Origin: Isoetes taiwanensis
Lineage: Eukaryota > Streptophyta > Lycopodiopsida > Isoetales > Isoetaceae
Assembly (NCBI GenBank): GCA_021234155.1
Contig: JAJEKV010000168.1
Location: 989,352 to 1,053,351 of the forward strand
DNA length: 64,000 nt
Reading direction: 5' to 3'
The number at the start of each line of letters is the position of its first letter. The first letter of the stretch is position 1. Both the position numbers and the translations under genes were made by a program. Under the pieces are notes generated by a model, which was not told the DNA's origin, made no database searches, and was given only the letters and a program-made list of their open reading frames with translations. This document shows positions 12,216 through 22,855 of the stretch, piece by piece.

Positions 12216-12220
12216 CTGAC
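12216..12220. repeat. Copia target-site duplication, left (CTGAC)
   Basis: CTGAC directly precedes the left LTR and recurs at 17752-17756 directly after the right LTR. A 5-bp duplication is standard for Copia integrases. Confidence 0.9.
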
Positions 12221-12845
12221 TGAGAATATCTAGCAAAGATTTGACTCAAGATATTTATCAATCACAATAATCCCAAAGGAAAATCTCAACTAGCTTCAAA
12301 TGAGCTTTGAACAAATCTTTGTCCAACTACACATTCAACAATGTATTACCCTTGGTCAACAATAAGGTATACAATTGTTTATCTTAAGACAATACTTCAA
12401 ACTTTCAAATAAAGAGTAGGATATCGTGCAAGTAAGAAAAACAACTTTAGAAAAAAACTTGTCCTTCCTTTACCGATCGATACATCTCGCAATTCCGGCT
12501 CAAATCCACTGGTGAATGGATCAATCTCTTGATATATCGTCTCGTCGCTTTTTGCTTGCTCTTATAGCCCCCGGAGTCTACCGACAAGGCTACAAATCTG
12601 ACTAGATAAACTTACCATCCCTAAGAAAGGCCTTGCGATATATCCCAGGGCATACCAATCGAAAATGAGATTTTTGACCATTGACTTTTATTATTCAATG
12701 TTCGAGCTCTTCTTTGCAATTTAAATATGTAACTTCACCATTTAAATTTAACAACTTAATCTCCATTATTCAAAGAGTGCATCTGCTTCTGCTTTCACCT
12801 GCCTGGAATGATCACATTATTATGCAATGATTTTATTTTCTAACA
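12221..12845 (-). repeat. Copia 3' LTR (left copy)
   Basis: This is a 625-bp terminal repeat. On the plus strand it begins TGAGAATATC and ends TTCTAACA, so it is bounded by TG...CA. It pairs with 17126-17751. The copies differ by scattered substitutions plus small clustered indels (for example around 12440 and 12520-12660), so the insertion is not brand new. Confidence 0.95.
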
Positions 12846-12855
12846 CTCCTCCTTC
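12846..12855 (-). other. Copia polypurine tract
   Basis: On the minus strand GAAGGAGGAG abuts the 3' LTR at 12845. This is the expected site for plus-strand priming. Confidence 0.8.
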
Positions 12856-13032
12856 ATTGCATAAATAATGTACTTTGAGCTGCCTTTGGAAAGTTGTAAA
12901 CTTACTTTCTGGAAGACCTTTTGTGAACATGTCTGCTATTTGATTGCCAGTACTGACATAAGTCATTTTAATATATCCTTTTGCAGCTTGATCTCTGATA
13001 TAATGCATACTTAACTCTATATGTTTAGTATG
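12856..13032 (-). pseudogene. Copia RNase H, C-terminal piece
   Basis: The open frame reads HTKHIELSMHYIRDQ, followed by a valine-rich strand and NQIADMFTKGLP, the classic end of Copia RNase H. It is separated from the rest of RNase H by the LINE insertion that begins at about 13033. Joining the flanks across the insertion restores a plausible reading (the copia strand resumes at about 13601), so the insertion occurred in an already working reading frame. Confidence 0.9.
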
Positions 13033-13600
13033 CCCACGAGGGGCCCACACCACTACCTGCACACCCATCTACCCATGAAAAAGCGCAGGGTGATTGCTTC
13101 CATTCGCACAGGTGCACACCACCTCCGCATTGAGACAGGGAGATGGATTCGGGAGCCGCGTGAGGACAGAGTCTGTCAGTGCTGTCAACAGGGCGCCATT
13201 GAGGATGAAAGTCACGCCCTCCAGGCCTGTCCGGCGTACGAGCATATCCGGGCTCGGTATGCTCGGTTAGTTGTCCCCATCGGGCCTTGCATGAGCTCTT
13301 GAGCCGACCTCACGTAGGCTTGTTGGGATCGTTACCTCCAGGAGGTAATGGATCTGCGGACTCGGTTATGCCCCCACTGTCAGGCATTAACCTCGGTTTG
13401 TACTTGTGATTATGTATATATAAGCGTGCGGTATGTCGGCATCCTTATTGCTACTAAGGTTTTCCCTTGAAAACCCTTTGGGCCGGGGTTTTAATCACGG
13501 TAGTATCGCTTTCTTTGCTCTCTCTCTTTGTACTTGGGTCCCATAGGCGGTTGGTCTCAGAGTGGGCGATAAAATCATATTCTATTCTATTCTATTCTTT
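13033..13600 (+). mobile_element. 5'-truncated LINE (LINE-A family) nested in Copia RNase H
   Basis: This is the tail of a LINE ORF2 in frame from the left junction to the TGA at 13302. It includes RTGAHHLRIETGRW and a zinc-finger-like CQCCQQGAIEDESHALQACP, the usual C-terminal cysteine block of plant LINE ORF2. A ~270-bp 3' UTR follows, then a tail of TATTC repeats (about 13577-13598) instead of poly(A). The Copia flanks meet at ATG on both sides, so any target duplication is at most 3-4 bp. The reading frame is clean here, while the outer LINE-A is heavily frameshifted, consistent with a later arrival. Confidence 0.88.
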
Positions 13601-13840
13601 CATGTTCCAATTGGATTTCGACTATTGCAATACAACTTTGGCTATCGAAAAAGATAGTTGTAGGATTTACCGTTTGATGTCCAACTCTTCTAGAAGTCTT
13701 CGAGCCAAATTAAGAGATTAGGCAAAGATATTCGAAACCTGGCGAAGATAAGGCTATAGCGGTACTTTTTGGTTCTCCAACTTATTGTGCCTCCTCAAAG
13801 AAAAAAATCACATAACACAGTAGTAGACTTCCTTTTCGGT
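13601..13840 (-). pseudogene. Copia RNase H, N-terminal piece, frameshifted
   Basis: Read in the frame shifted by one relative to the RT ORF, the minus strand gives KSTT, then GGTISWRTKK, further on LLIWLE, and after more lesions DSQSCIAI-like remains. These are the ordered landmarks of Copia RNase H. At least two stops or shifts occur. Confidence 0.75.
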
Positions 13841-14752
13841 TTGATCACCTTGATCTGCATCTGAATAGGCATACATTTCCAGATTAATATCATTGAATGT
13901 TATCCCATAATCTTGAGTTCCTTTCAGATATTTTAACACTCTTTTTGCAGCCAACCAGTGAACCTTTTCAGGATTGCTGCATCTTCTGCTCAGGATATTG
14001 ACAGCATATGTTATATCAGGTCTAGTACTATTGCTCAAGTACAATAAACACCCTACTAGAGCACGATATGGGACCTGTGTCATGTACTCTAGTTCATCTG
14101 CATCAACCTCAGAAGTTACAGTTAAACAATGACCTGGTACAATTGGAGTTTTGACAGCACAAGCTTGTTGCATATTGAATCTTTTAAGCATATTTTCTAT
14201 ATGCCCTTTTTGTTTTAGCTTCAACAATTTGTTTTTCCTGTCTCTAATCACCTCAATCCCCAGAAATTTTTGCAAGGGCCCTAAGTCTGTCATCTTGAAC
14301 CTGTGTTGTAGAATATTTTTGCAAACCTCCAGAACTTGAGTGGAATTAGCAACCATGATGCAGTCATCTACATACAAGGCTATAATGCAAAACTTATCTT
14401 CTACTTTGTACCTATATAAGTTACCATCATTTTGAAGTTTTTCAAACCCTTGTTCTCTTAGGAAAGAATCTATGCAAAAATACCATTCTCTTGGAGCTTG
14501 CTTCAAACCATATACTGCTCTATTCAATTTCCAAACCAAATTGTTTCCTTTCTCAAAACCAGGAGCCTGTTTCATGAAGATGTCCTCCTCTAGTCTAGCA
14601 TTTAAAAAAGCTGTTTTCACATCCATGTGATGTATTTCATAGTCAAGAGCATTGGCCAAACTTAATAGTACTCTTAGACTAGTGAGTTTGACTATAGGTG
14701 AATAAGTTTCATCATAATCTTGCCCCTGTTTTTGAGTAAAACCCTGAGCCAC
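13808..14752 (-). pseudogene. Copia reverse transcriptase
   Basis: There are 314 residues open from MAQGFTQKQGQDYDETYSPI, covering the RT fingers and palm: HHMDVKTAFLNA, VYGLKQAPREWY, the catalytic LYVDDCIMVA (YVDD) and FLGIEVIRD, then the connection up to RYCSNPEK-like and YAYSDADQ. The frame then slips just after GDQTEK. The N-terminal ~45 residues of the domain lie upstream, beyond the GGAA expansion. Confidence 0.93.
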
Positions 14753-14767
14753 TAAACATGCTTTATA

Positions 14768-14824
14768 TTTCCTTCCTTCCTTCCTTCCTTCCTAAGTTAA
14801 AATAAACTTCCTTCCTTCCTTCCT
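14768..14824. repeat. TTCC microsatellite inside the Copia pol gene
   Basis: Two runs of ttcc (five to six and three to four units) are separated by about 18 bp of AT-rich sequence, between the integrase C-terminus and the RT. Flanking codons still read NADGS...(K)ACLVAQG-like, so the array expanded inside coding sequence and breaks the polyprotein. Confidence 0.85.
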
Positions 14825-14944
14825 TTTTGTGAACCATCTGCATTGGTTTTGATTTTAAATATCCATTTACTGCCAACTATGTTTTATCCAGCAGGTTGCT
14901 CAACAACATCATAAGTATGAGTATCTGTAAAGGAGCTCAACTCA

Positions 14945-16000
14945 TCATGCATAGCCTTCTGCATTCACACTTTCTAAGGCCTGTTCAACTGTTTTGGGTA
15001 TTTTAGTATCTTCAATTATTGCCATAATTTGTTCTATTTCATCCTCTGCTTGATTTGATTCCAACCTTTTGCTGCCACCTAAAAGGTTTCTTCCATAAGC
15101 CTCTTTGTCAAAATTAATTTCATCTTGCAACCTTTGTGCGTCTGTTCTCCTTTTTCGAGACTTTTTCTCTGGTGCTTTATCTGCTTCAGGGGCTTCTGTT
15201 TCAGCTTCAGATCTCTGAGTTTGAGGTATTTGATGTGCAGCTGATCCATTTATTTTATCCTCCTCCCCATTTATTTTATTCTCCTCCTCCTCTTCATAAT
15301 CAATTTGATTGTTAGTCATTTCAGAAGCTTGAGTAGTAGGCAGTTCCTTTTGAACTTGATGTCTATGTTTGTACAAAACATCTTCACAGAATATCACATC
15401 CCTACTAATCACAATATTTTTATTTTCTGGAATAAAAATTCTATAGCCTTTTGAGTGGCTATCATAGCCTACAAGAAAACCAATCTCAGCTTTAGCATCA
15501 AGCTTTTTCCTGAGCTCATCTGGTTTATGAACATAAGTCAAGCAGCCATAAACCTTAAATTTTTCATAATTAATTTCTGAACCTTCTCCATACCACATTA
15601 AATCAGGAATATTCCCTTGCAAGCTTGAGGAAGGCAACTTATTTTGTATGGTATTGGCTGTTAATAAGGCTTCTTCCCATAAATAATTTGGCAATCCACT
15701 ATTTTTAACCATTGACCTGACTGCATTCATGAGTGTCCTATTTCTTCTCTCTGCTACTCTATTTTGTTGGGGACTGTATCTACATGTTAATTGTCTCCTG
15801 ATGCCATTTGCAACACAAAAGGTTTTAAACTTGGCTGAAAGATACTCTCCCCCTCTGTCAGATCTTATGCATTTTAATTTTTTACCTGTTTGCCTTTCTG
15901 ACTCTGCAACAAACTGTTTGAAAGCTATGAAAGCTTGAGATTTGTTGGCTAACAAATAACACTTGCATTTTCTGGTATAGTCATCAATGAATGTGATAAA
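14945..16000 (-). pseudogene. Copia integrase, N-terminally deleted
   Basis: The minus strand reads FIDDYTRK (first catalytic Asp region, in the frame entering at ~16000), then CIRSDRGGEYLS (second Asp), then YSPQQNRVAERRNRT (Glu). The DDE core residues are therefore present. YGCLTYVH, FLVGYDSHSKGYRI and a long acidic/basic linker follow. The HHCC zinc finger and GAG-pre-integrase that normally precede this core are missing: the protease text runs straight into the core near 16010. Confidence 0.92.
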
Positions 16001-16009
16001 ATACCTTTT

Positions 16010-16140
16010 GTTTGTACTTGGACACTCCTAGCTTCTCCTTGTTCCAAGTTTTTAAGCAGCTCAGCAGAGTGGACTACTGATCTTTCAGCTCCACTATCAA
16101 CTACAAGAGCATGAGATAACTTATTAGTATTGACTTTATC
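16010..16140 (-). pseudogene. Copia aspartic protease remnant
   Basis: The reading ALVVDSGAERSVVHS contains the active-site D-S-G-A of Copia proteases. It is cut short after about 40 residues, where the sequence joins the integrase core. The flap region is deleted. Confidence 0.8.
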
Positions 16141-16141
16141 T

Positions 16142-17089
16142 TCATTGTGCAATAAAAGTGCTAGCAGGTTTCTTTGCTCCTCCTCGACCTCTTCCCCTGC
16201 TAGAACTACCCCTTCCTCTTCCAAATTCCTTAGGTGTAGGACATTTAGAAGCAAGATGTCCTTGGCCACCACAAGTATAGCAGAAAAATTCATTTCTTTT
16301 GAGCTTAGGGCAATTATTTTTGACATGACTAGGCTCATGACAAAAATAACAAATAATCCTATCTGATTTTTTTTTCTTGTTTTTTGCCAGCATACAAAAT
16401 TTCAGTTTCTTCTTCAGTTCCTTTGGTCACTTTTTTTTGCTCTACTTCTGTTCTAATGATAGTTTCAGCTTCTTCTCTGTTCTTGGCAACATTTCTAATA
16501 AACAACCCTAGTTGTTCATTATCTACAATACCCCTTGCAATTGCCAATCAGTGAGCTCTACTCCAGCTCCTCCTAGATCAGCCACTATATTGTCAAATTT
16601 ATTAAAGAAATCTGACACATCATCCTCATGCAATTTAAGATTTCTGAGTTCTTTATCCAGTAAATCAATTTGTGAAGAAGTTTTCTCCTCATAATGCTTA
16701 AGCATGAACAACCACATCTCTCTAGGACTCTTATTTCTCAACTTCAGCCTAATTGTAGGACTAACCTTTGAAGCAATAATCCCTTGTGCTTCTTTGAGCT
16801 TGGCCAAATTTGGACGGCTTCTTGCTCCAGTACTGGCAGTGTCTGCCACACTAGCAGAATCTGCATCTCCTCCTGAACCTTCTGCAGTGGATGCAGCAGC
16901 AACAACTCTTCTGCTTGTAGTTGCACCAGCTACTCCTGCACTACTATCAGCAGTATTAGGATCAACTAAATCCCACAAATCCTCAACTTCAAGTATATGC
17001 TTTATAGCATCCTTCCAGATCTGAAAGCCAGGCCCTCCTTTATAGACTTCAACAGTGGCCAAGAGGCCAGCACCAAATCGGCTAGACAT
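16142..17089 (-). pseudogene. Copia Gag with two zinc knuckles, frameshifted
   Basis: Gag starts at ATG 17089, 22 bp past the PBS. It contains GGPGFQIWKDAIKHIL, a low-complexity Ala/Ser segment, then WLFMLKHYEEKTSSQIDLL and FDNIVADLGGAGVELTDW. The frame shifts near 16540, runs through a short Glu-rich piece, shifts again, and reaches CYFCHEPSHVKNNC and CYTCGGQGHLASKC, two perfect CX2CX4HX4C knuckles, followed by an RG-rich tail. Capsid function needs one frame, so the present copy is inactive. Confidence 0.9.
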
Positions 17090-17111
17090 GTCAGCTATGA
17101 ATGATAAACCT

Positions 17112-17123
17112 GCTCTGATACCA
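17112..17123 (-). other. Copia primer-binding site (initiator Met tRNA)
   Basis: The minus strand reads TGGTATCAGAGC two bases after the 5' LTR. This is the standard plant Copia PBS complementary to the 3' end of initiator methionine tRNA. Confidence 0.92.
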
Positions 17124-17125
17124 GA

Positions 17126-17751
17126 TGAGAATATCTAGCAAAGATTTAACTCAAGATATTTATCAATCACAATAATTCCAAAGGAAAATCTCAACTAGCT
17201 TCAAATGAGCTTTGAACAAATCTTTGTCCAACTACACATTCAACAATGTATTACCCTTGGTCAACAATAAGGTATACAATTGTTTATCTTAAGACAATAC
17301 TTCAAACTTTCAAATAAAGAGTAGGATATCGTGCAAGTAAGAAAAAACACTGCAGTAAAACTTGTCCTTCCTTTACACGATCGATACATCTGCAATTCCG
17401 GCTCAAATCCACTGGTGAATGGATCAATCTCTTCAGTATATGCGTCTCTGTCGTTTGCTTGCTCTTATAGCCCCTGGAGTCTACCGACAAGGCTACAAAT
17501 CTGGACTAGATAAACTTACCAGTCCCGGAAGAAAGGCCTTGCGATATATCCCACAGGCATACCACTGAAAATGAGATTTTTGACCATTGACTTTTATTAT
17601 TCAATGGTCGAGCTCTTCTTTGCAATTTAAATATGTAACTTCACCATTTAAATTTAACAACTTAATCTCCATTATTCAAAGAGTGCATCTGCTTCTGCTT
17701 TCACCTGCCTGGAATGATCACATTATTATGCAATGATTTTATTTTCTAACA
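17126..17751 (-). repeat. Copia 5' LTR (right copy)
   Basis: This is a 626-bp partner of 12221-12845 with the same TG...CA ends. It is followed by the TSD CTGAC at 17752-17756. Transcription of the element would start here and run leftwards. Confidence 0.95.
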
Positions 17752-18609
17752 CTGACGGTGTGTTCATCAGCAAATGTAGGGGCAAGTCCGGCCATACTAA
17801 GGGAGCGTCTCGCCCTGATCGGACCAATCTTTGGGCAACTCGGAAAGTATGAGACTCATCCTCAATGGCACCCGTTTGGCTTGACAAAGACGGACAGAGT
17901 CTGGCGGGGGGCTCCCCTAATCCACCCCCTCTCGATCGCGAAGATGGTGGGCACCCCGTCGCGAATGGAGGCAATGAGTCTCAAGCTTTTTCAGGGGCAG
18001 CTAGGAACGCAGGTAGAGCTGCGGGCCCCGGGCTAACACGGGGGTTGATGTGCTCCTTGTAATGGGCTGCTTTGACCTGCTTTTAGAAGCCGAGGTCCCG
18101 TGAGCTTGCCAAGGAAGCAAGCATCCGTGCACTCCCCCAGCCGCCACGATCGGCCTCTGGTCCACCAGACGCACCTGTGCTCCCGCACATTCCATCTCGG
18201 CGAATCCACTCCATCTCTCTTACCCTCTAACAAAGGCCAGAGCGCATTGCCAGGGCCCATTGCCACAGCAAAGCCCGCGCGAGAGCCGAAAGCATCACCC
18301 ATATTAACCACTTTCTCAAAATAGACGATGTGTCTATCAAGGGTCGCTTCTTTGGCGGCAAGAATCTAGTTTCGGCAGCAGAAAATTTGATAGGGGATGA
18401 AGGTTTCACCCCAAGTGCCCGTGCAAAATGCCTTCGCACCTGCTCCCAGTCATTCCCCGCCAAAGAGACGCATCGCCCCAAACCTCGACTCGCATGAAGG
18501 ACGGGCTCGACCCGCTGCAAAAACAATGTGACCGATGGCCCCAATCATAGAGCTCGCCTCGGTGATCCAAGATGGCATAAAAGCGCTTTCCACCGGGCCA
18601 CACCCATAG

Positions 18610-19560
18610 TTTTATGATGGACGCCCCAACAGAGCGAGGAGGGGAACTCCACCCCTAGGTACTTTGTAGGTGGGCGACCTCCACAGCTGTCCCCTCGATA
18701 TGTGAGTGCAGGAGGCGTGGGGTGGCGGAAGAGGATATGAGAACCACCTCGGTCTTGGCCGATTCACGCCGCATGTCGAGGCCCCGGGGTATGTGTCTAG
18801 GGCATCCGTGATGAGACCGCATAGCTTCGGGGTGTGGGCGAGGGTCAACATCGGCCCCGCGATAGATGAGTCGGCGGATGACCTCGGTGCAAAAGCCGAT
18901 GCCACCCCCATGCTCAAGAAGCCGGCTCTAACCGACAATGTAGAGGTCAAAAGTGTTGGTGAGAGGGGCAGCCCCGACCCCGATACTACCGGTGAATGCT
19001 TGGCCCGCCGGGCGCATCCCCGCCAAAACAACTCTCATACACCGCTGTCGCGCAGCAAAGGCAGCCCCCATTGACGCAGCCTAGCCCATAGCTTTTCCCC
19101 TGGGACCGTATCAAAAGCCTTCGCGAAGTCCACAAAGCAACAATACAAGTCCTCTTAGATGGTTCCTTGCCTTCAATCGCGCCCAGCAGTGTAAAGATAT
19201 GGTCAATCGTTGAGTGGCGGGGTCTAAAGCCTTGCTGCGTGTGAGGGCTCGCACATCTGGCCTCTGCCCGGCGGTCAACCGCCTTTCGAGAATGCCGTGC
19301 AACAGTTTGGCAAATACCGAATCCCGACCATGATCGTCCGGGTAATTGGCCTGACGGATTATTGGGTCGCCCAGCCTTTGTGAATGGGGACAACCCCTCG
19401 CTTGTGGTCCATTGTCGGGGAAACCTTCCCCGCAATGCTCTGTTGAGCAGGGGTAGTGAGGATCGGCACCGGCGGCTGCCTCTGCCCATTTGAGTAACTT
19501 CGGCTTGCATACCATCGAGGTCGGTTGCCTTCCCATTAGCCCGGTTGTTCGCGGGCCCTC
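18610..19560 (-). pseudogene. LINE-A reverse transcriptase remnant
   Basis: The minus strand shows KATDLDGMQAE-like text, LNRALRG, then QQGFRPRHSTIDHIFTLL (RT motif of the finger/palm), then after a shift SGSGLPLSPTLLTS (the GCPLSPTLF motif), and a damaged YADD region seen as ADSSIAGPM. At least three frame changes occur between these motifs, so the enzyme is dead. Confidence 0.8.
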
Positions 19561-20189
19561 CACAACATCCTCCTCCGAGAACCAATGGGGCCATCCCGTG
19601 GGGGTATGGGCGGCAGCGTCCCCAGTGGGTCATAGAGTCTTCTTTGCAAAGTACCGCTCCCACCGCCCTGATGTGATGTCCCCTATAGGCTAGGATGGCC
19701 TTCGAAGCACTCTAGCGCCAAAAGGTTCAAGGATGAGTGTCCACAGGGCCGGCAACATCTCCCCTCGATGCCCAGCAAGGTACAGCGCCTTTGTCTCCTT
19801 CCGATGGGCGCCGATATCGGTATGGCCCGCAAGCTGTACTGGATCCGTATGTGGCCGAGCCGGGCGCTATGTTCTTTACACTCCGCATCAAACCGAAAAT
19901 GTTACCTAAAATGTTGCTAACTCGAAGGCGACGCTGAGGGAGGGGGAAGGGGGTCTGCCAAAGCACATGTCCGGGCCGCATCCCGTAATAGCGGTCAACC
20001 GGTCTGCTTTCTTTGCTCTAGTGTGGGGGTCCCGAATTGCCGGCGTCCCCATGAGCATCTCGGCGTAGTCCTCCGCTTCATAATCTATGTCGCAATCGAG
20101 GGATGGCGGTGGCATAGTGGGGGTTCTCGGTGGCTTGCCAAACCATGTCCAAATAAAGTGGGAGGTGATCCGAAGTCGACCTCCTCATC

Positions 20190-21060
20190 CCGGACCGGTG
20201 CCCACCACCGGAAACGGCCGATGAGATGCATATCTTGGCGCAACTTCTGAGCACATAGTCCACCACACTAGACCCTCCCCACGATTGTCCCGCCCGCATG
20301 TGCACTTGCGAAGCGGGCCACGTGACGAGCCATTGCAAATTATCGAGTCAAAAATACCACATAGCGAGAGCAACTCGTCACCCAAAGCGGTGACACGGGC
20401 GTCATCCGATCCTCATGGCGGTTTGCTTATCGCGAGGCGTAGCCGCAGGGACATCGTCGGCCCGAGGGGTCAAGTCTCATGGGCTGCTCTACTCCCCGTC
20501 CGGTGCATTGAAATCTCCAAGAAGGACGACCCTACCCAACCGCTTGTCTTTTTGTATGTCATCATATAGATCGACATAAGGGTCCATCCTATCCGCATCG
20601 GGATGGCTCGCGATAGAAGGTGCTCTCTCGCATGAGGGAAATAACAGCGCCGTAAAAAGAGGGTTGCCACGGTATTATGCACACGAACCCACAAGTACCG
20701 GTGTGTCCGGCCTCATTTTCGAGGGTAAACCAAATGTGCCAAGGTTGTCCCAGTAGTAGCAAGCAACCCCACCATGACCCCTCCGGTCCCCGCATGTATT
20801 GAAGACCGAGAAATGTTGGTAACCCTACAGATCGTAGCCTCGGCTCAAAGATGCTCCCATGTTCCATGAGAAAGATGAGATCCATATCGGCCGCTACTGA
20901 GTTGAGACCGGCCCCTTCGCTAAGGGAAGCCCTCGACAATTCCATGAGACCACCCGGAGGCACAATTCCTATTTGTCGCCACCGTGGTATGCGCAGCGTG
21001 AGACACACGGGAGGACTCCGAAGCGAGGGCCGAGTGAGAAGTAGATGGAGTGGAGGCAAA
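20190..21060 (-). pseudogene. LINE-A APE-type endonuclease remnant
   Basis: It begins with a Pro-rich start, then VAADMDLIFLMEH (the glutamate-containing QEH/QET block of APE nucleases), then FYREPS-like text after a CYF(P)-type strand. It closes with SVVDYVL and SDHLPLYLD, the last being the catalytic SDH motif. Frames change between these blocks. LINE-B at 46.6-47.4 kb carries the same series of blocks. Confidence 0.78.
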
Positions 21061-21299
21061 AGATGTGGGTCAGAGGGCGGGGGTCGTGAGGGAGCAGGAG
21101 TAGGAGCAGGAGAAGGGGGCCGTGGTAGGAGAAGCGTATGTGGCCACGCTCACCAAGCGGTTGGTCAAGTCCGCAGCATAGAAGAGTGTTGGCGAAAAAT
21201 GTACATCCCCGCCTCAACCAATCCTCTCGCAGCACCCTTTGGTGGCGTAATGCCTCCCCCCCTACAAGCCCCTGCTTTGCGTGCCTCCCGTTGTGGCGG

Positions 21300-22535
21300 G
21301 TGAGGTCCCTGGCCCACGCATGTGGATGTCCCTTCAAAGATCTTGCCCGGCGCAATATGGCATCACGCACCTGCGCGATCCGCAACCGCTAATATGACAA
21401 TGCAGCCACGACCAAGGCCGAGCCCCTATGGCTGGCTGCTGGTGAAATGTGAATCGCCCGGAATGACATCCCATCGAGAATGTGTGTTCGGATGTTGTGG
21501 GCGAGACTCTCCCTCCCCTTCTCGCATGCCTCGGACTACCGGATTGTGGCCTCTCCGCCTGCGACTCTTGGAGTTCTGCGACTGCTCCGGTCAAAGGTGG
21601 GCGAGGCGGGGCCTGTGGCCGGGGGTGGTGGGTGGCCGATGGCGAGGGAGGCGGGGCGGGTCCCGATGCCGGCGTGGGAGGCTGTTGGTAGCAGTCTGAG
21701 CCGGCCCCTCGCCTGCGGAAGCCGGGTGCACAACTTTGCAGGCCGGCCGCCTGCACATCTCCCCCGCCATCCCGCACTACCGCAGCTTGACTATGAACCC
21801 TGTAGGGGAGACCCCGGCCCCGCTCTATGGATGGCTGCCCGCGAACCCCCCTGAGCCCGTGCTCAGTAGCAAGAGCGTGCTCGAGCCCCCCAAAGACACC
21901 CGCCCCCGTGAGCCGGCTTTTTGGCTTCAATCGCACGAAGAACCCGAAGCCGCGGTTCGAAATTTTGCCTACAAGAGCGGCCAAGCCCCCCGCCATGGTA
22001 TGGTGGTGGCTTCCTCAACCTCTCCGGACCGGCCGGTGACACCGCGACCATCGCCTCATGCATTGCCGCGCCTCTCTCCGTGTCATGGTGTCGAGTGATG
22101 AACCACGAGTCTGGCGGGCCGCATGTCGGCCGAAGCTCTGCACGCCTTTGTTGCCTTCGAAGTGTGCCAGGGCCGAGACACGTGATCGCGGTTCTTCTCG
22201 ACCACCACGGTTGCCTTCGGCACATGGGGTGCCGAGGACTCCATCTCCACGCCATGCCCGGCCCGGTGGGTGCCTTTATTAGCCTCAATACGCACCGTGG
22301 CCTCCATGCCCGCTTTGACGTGGCTCCAATTCTCTGCCGAGGCAGGAATTCCTGTGTTGGTCTGAGCAAGCAATTCCTTTCGGCCGGGCTGGCCGCGCTG
22401 AGGGGGCCTTAGCCTTAGCCCGAGCCTCCTTCTTCATGGAGGATGACTCTCCCCTGTCCATGATGGCTGATCGGGACCGTTTGCGTGGCGGCACCTCGCC
22501 TTGGGTTTCCCAGGCTGGCCCATCTTCTGTGGCCA
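21300..22535 (-). pseudogene. LINE-A ORF1 remnant
   Basis: The first ATG on the minus strand after the 5' tandem monomers is at about 22534 (MATEDGPAWETQ, then a basic PPRKRSRS stretch resembling a nuclear signal). The frame is lost near 22370 and the text continues with TNTGIPASAENWSHVKAGME and an RNA-binding-like GFGFFVRLKPKSR. A Pro-rich tract precedes ORF2. I do not recognise a named domain. Confidence 0.6.
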
Positions 22536-22540
22536 TGACT

Positions 22541-22855
22541 TCCAAAGTTTGAGGGGTCTCTGGCTGCGAAAAGGGTGCTTAGAATCCAATTTGGGGACTC
22601 AAAAACGCGGGCAGAGCACATTTTGGGGGTTTGGGGGTTTTGGGGGTTCCAAAGTTTGAGGGGTCTCGGCTGCTAAAGGGTGCTTAGAATCCAATTTGGG
22701 GACTCAAAAACGTGGGGAGCATGTTTTGGGGTTTGGGGTTTTGGGGGTTCCAAAGTTTGAGGGGTCTCTGGCTGCGAAAAGGGTGCTTAGAATCCAATTT
22801 GGGGACTCAAAAACGCGGGCAGAGCATGTTTTGGGGGTTTGGGGGTTTTGGGGCT
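22541..22855 (-). repeat. LINE-A 5' tandem monomers (three units of ~104 bp)
   Basis: Units start with tccaaagtttgaggggtctc at 22541, about 22648 and about 22749 (lengths 107, 101 and ~104 bp). Each contains gggtgcttagaatccaattt and a G-rich gggggtttgggggttttgg block. They lie immediately upstream of the LINE-A ORF1 start, the position of promoter monomers in mouse L1. The G-runs could form quadruplexes on the plus strand. 22856-22892 carries aaaccctagagagagaagga-type sequence, the probable true 5' tip. Confidence 0.85.

Larger units (their letters stand above)
12221..17751 (-). mobile_element. Ty1/Copia LTR retrotransposon, defective, nested in LINE-A
   Basis: The element is 5,531 bp, with paired LTRs, TSD CTGAC, a PBS and a polypurine tract. 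The gene order read on the minus strand is gag with two zinc knuckles, protease, integrase, reverse transcriptase and RNase H, which is the Copia order. It is dead. Gag changes frame near 16540. The end of the protease, the GAG-pre-integrase and the HHCC finger are deleted near 16010. A GGAA microsatellite disrupts the region between integrase and RT. RNase H is frameshifted near 13840 and split by a LINE fragment. Without that LINE the internal region is about 3.7 kb. Confidence 0.93.
17757..22535 (-). mobile_element. LINE-A, main part (ORF1, EN, RT), GC-rich and degenerate
   Basis: Reading right to left: ORF1, then ORF2 with an APE endonuclease (about 21060-20190), a reverse transcriptase (about 19560-18610) and the C-terminal domain, which is interrupted by the Copia at 17756 and ends at 12215-11926. 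Landmarks include DMDLIFLMEH and SDHLPL in the endonuclease, QQGFRPRHSTIDHIF and LPLSPTLL in the RT, and GAIEDESH in the C-terminal finger. Every domain is hit by frameshifts, so no long ORF survives. The base composition is clearly more GC-rich than the flanking DNA, and CpG is still common. Total LINE length without the Copia is about 5.1-5.3 kb. Confidence 0.85.

Noticed and set aside
16704-17024. 106-codon plus-strand frame, Ala/Ser-rich
   Set aside because: It is antisense to the low-complexity part of Copia Gag.
20851-21303. 150-codon plus-strand frame
   Set aside because: It is the mirror of the minus-strand LINE-A ORF2 start in GC-rich DNA. Such shadows are common throughout 17.8-22.5 kb.
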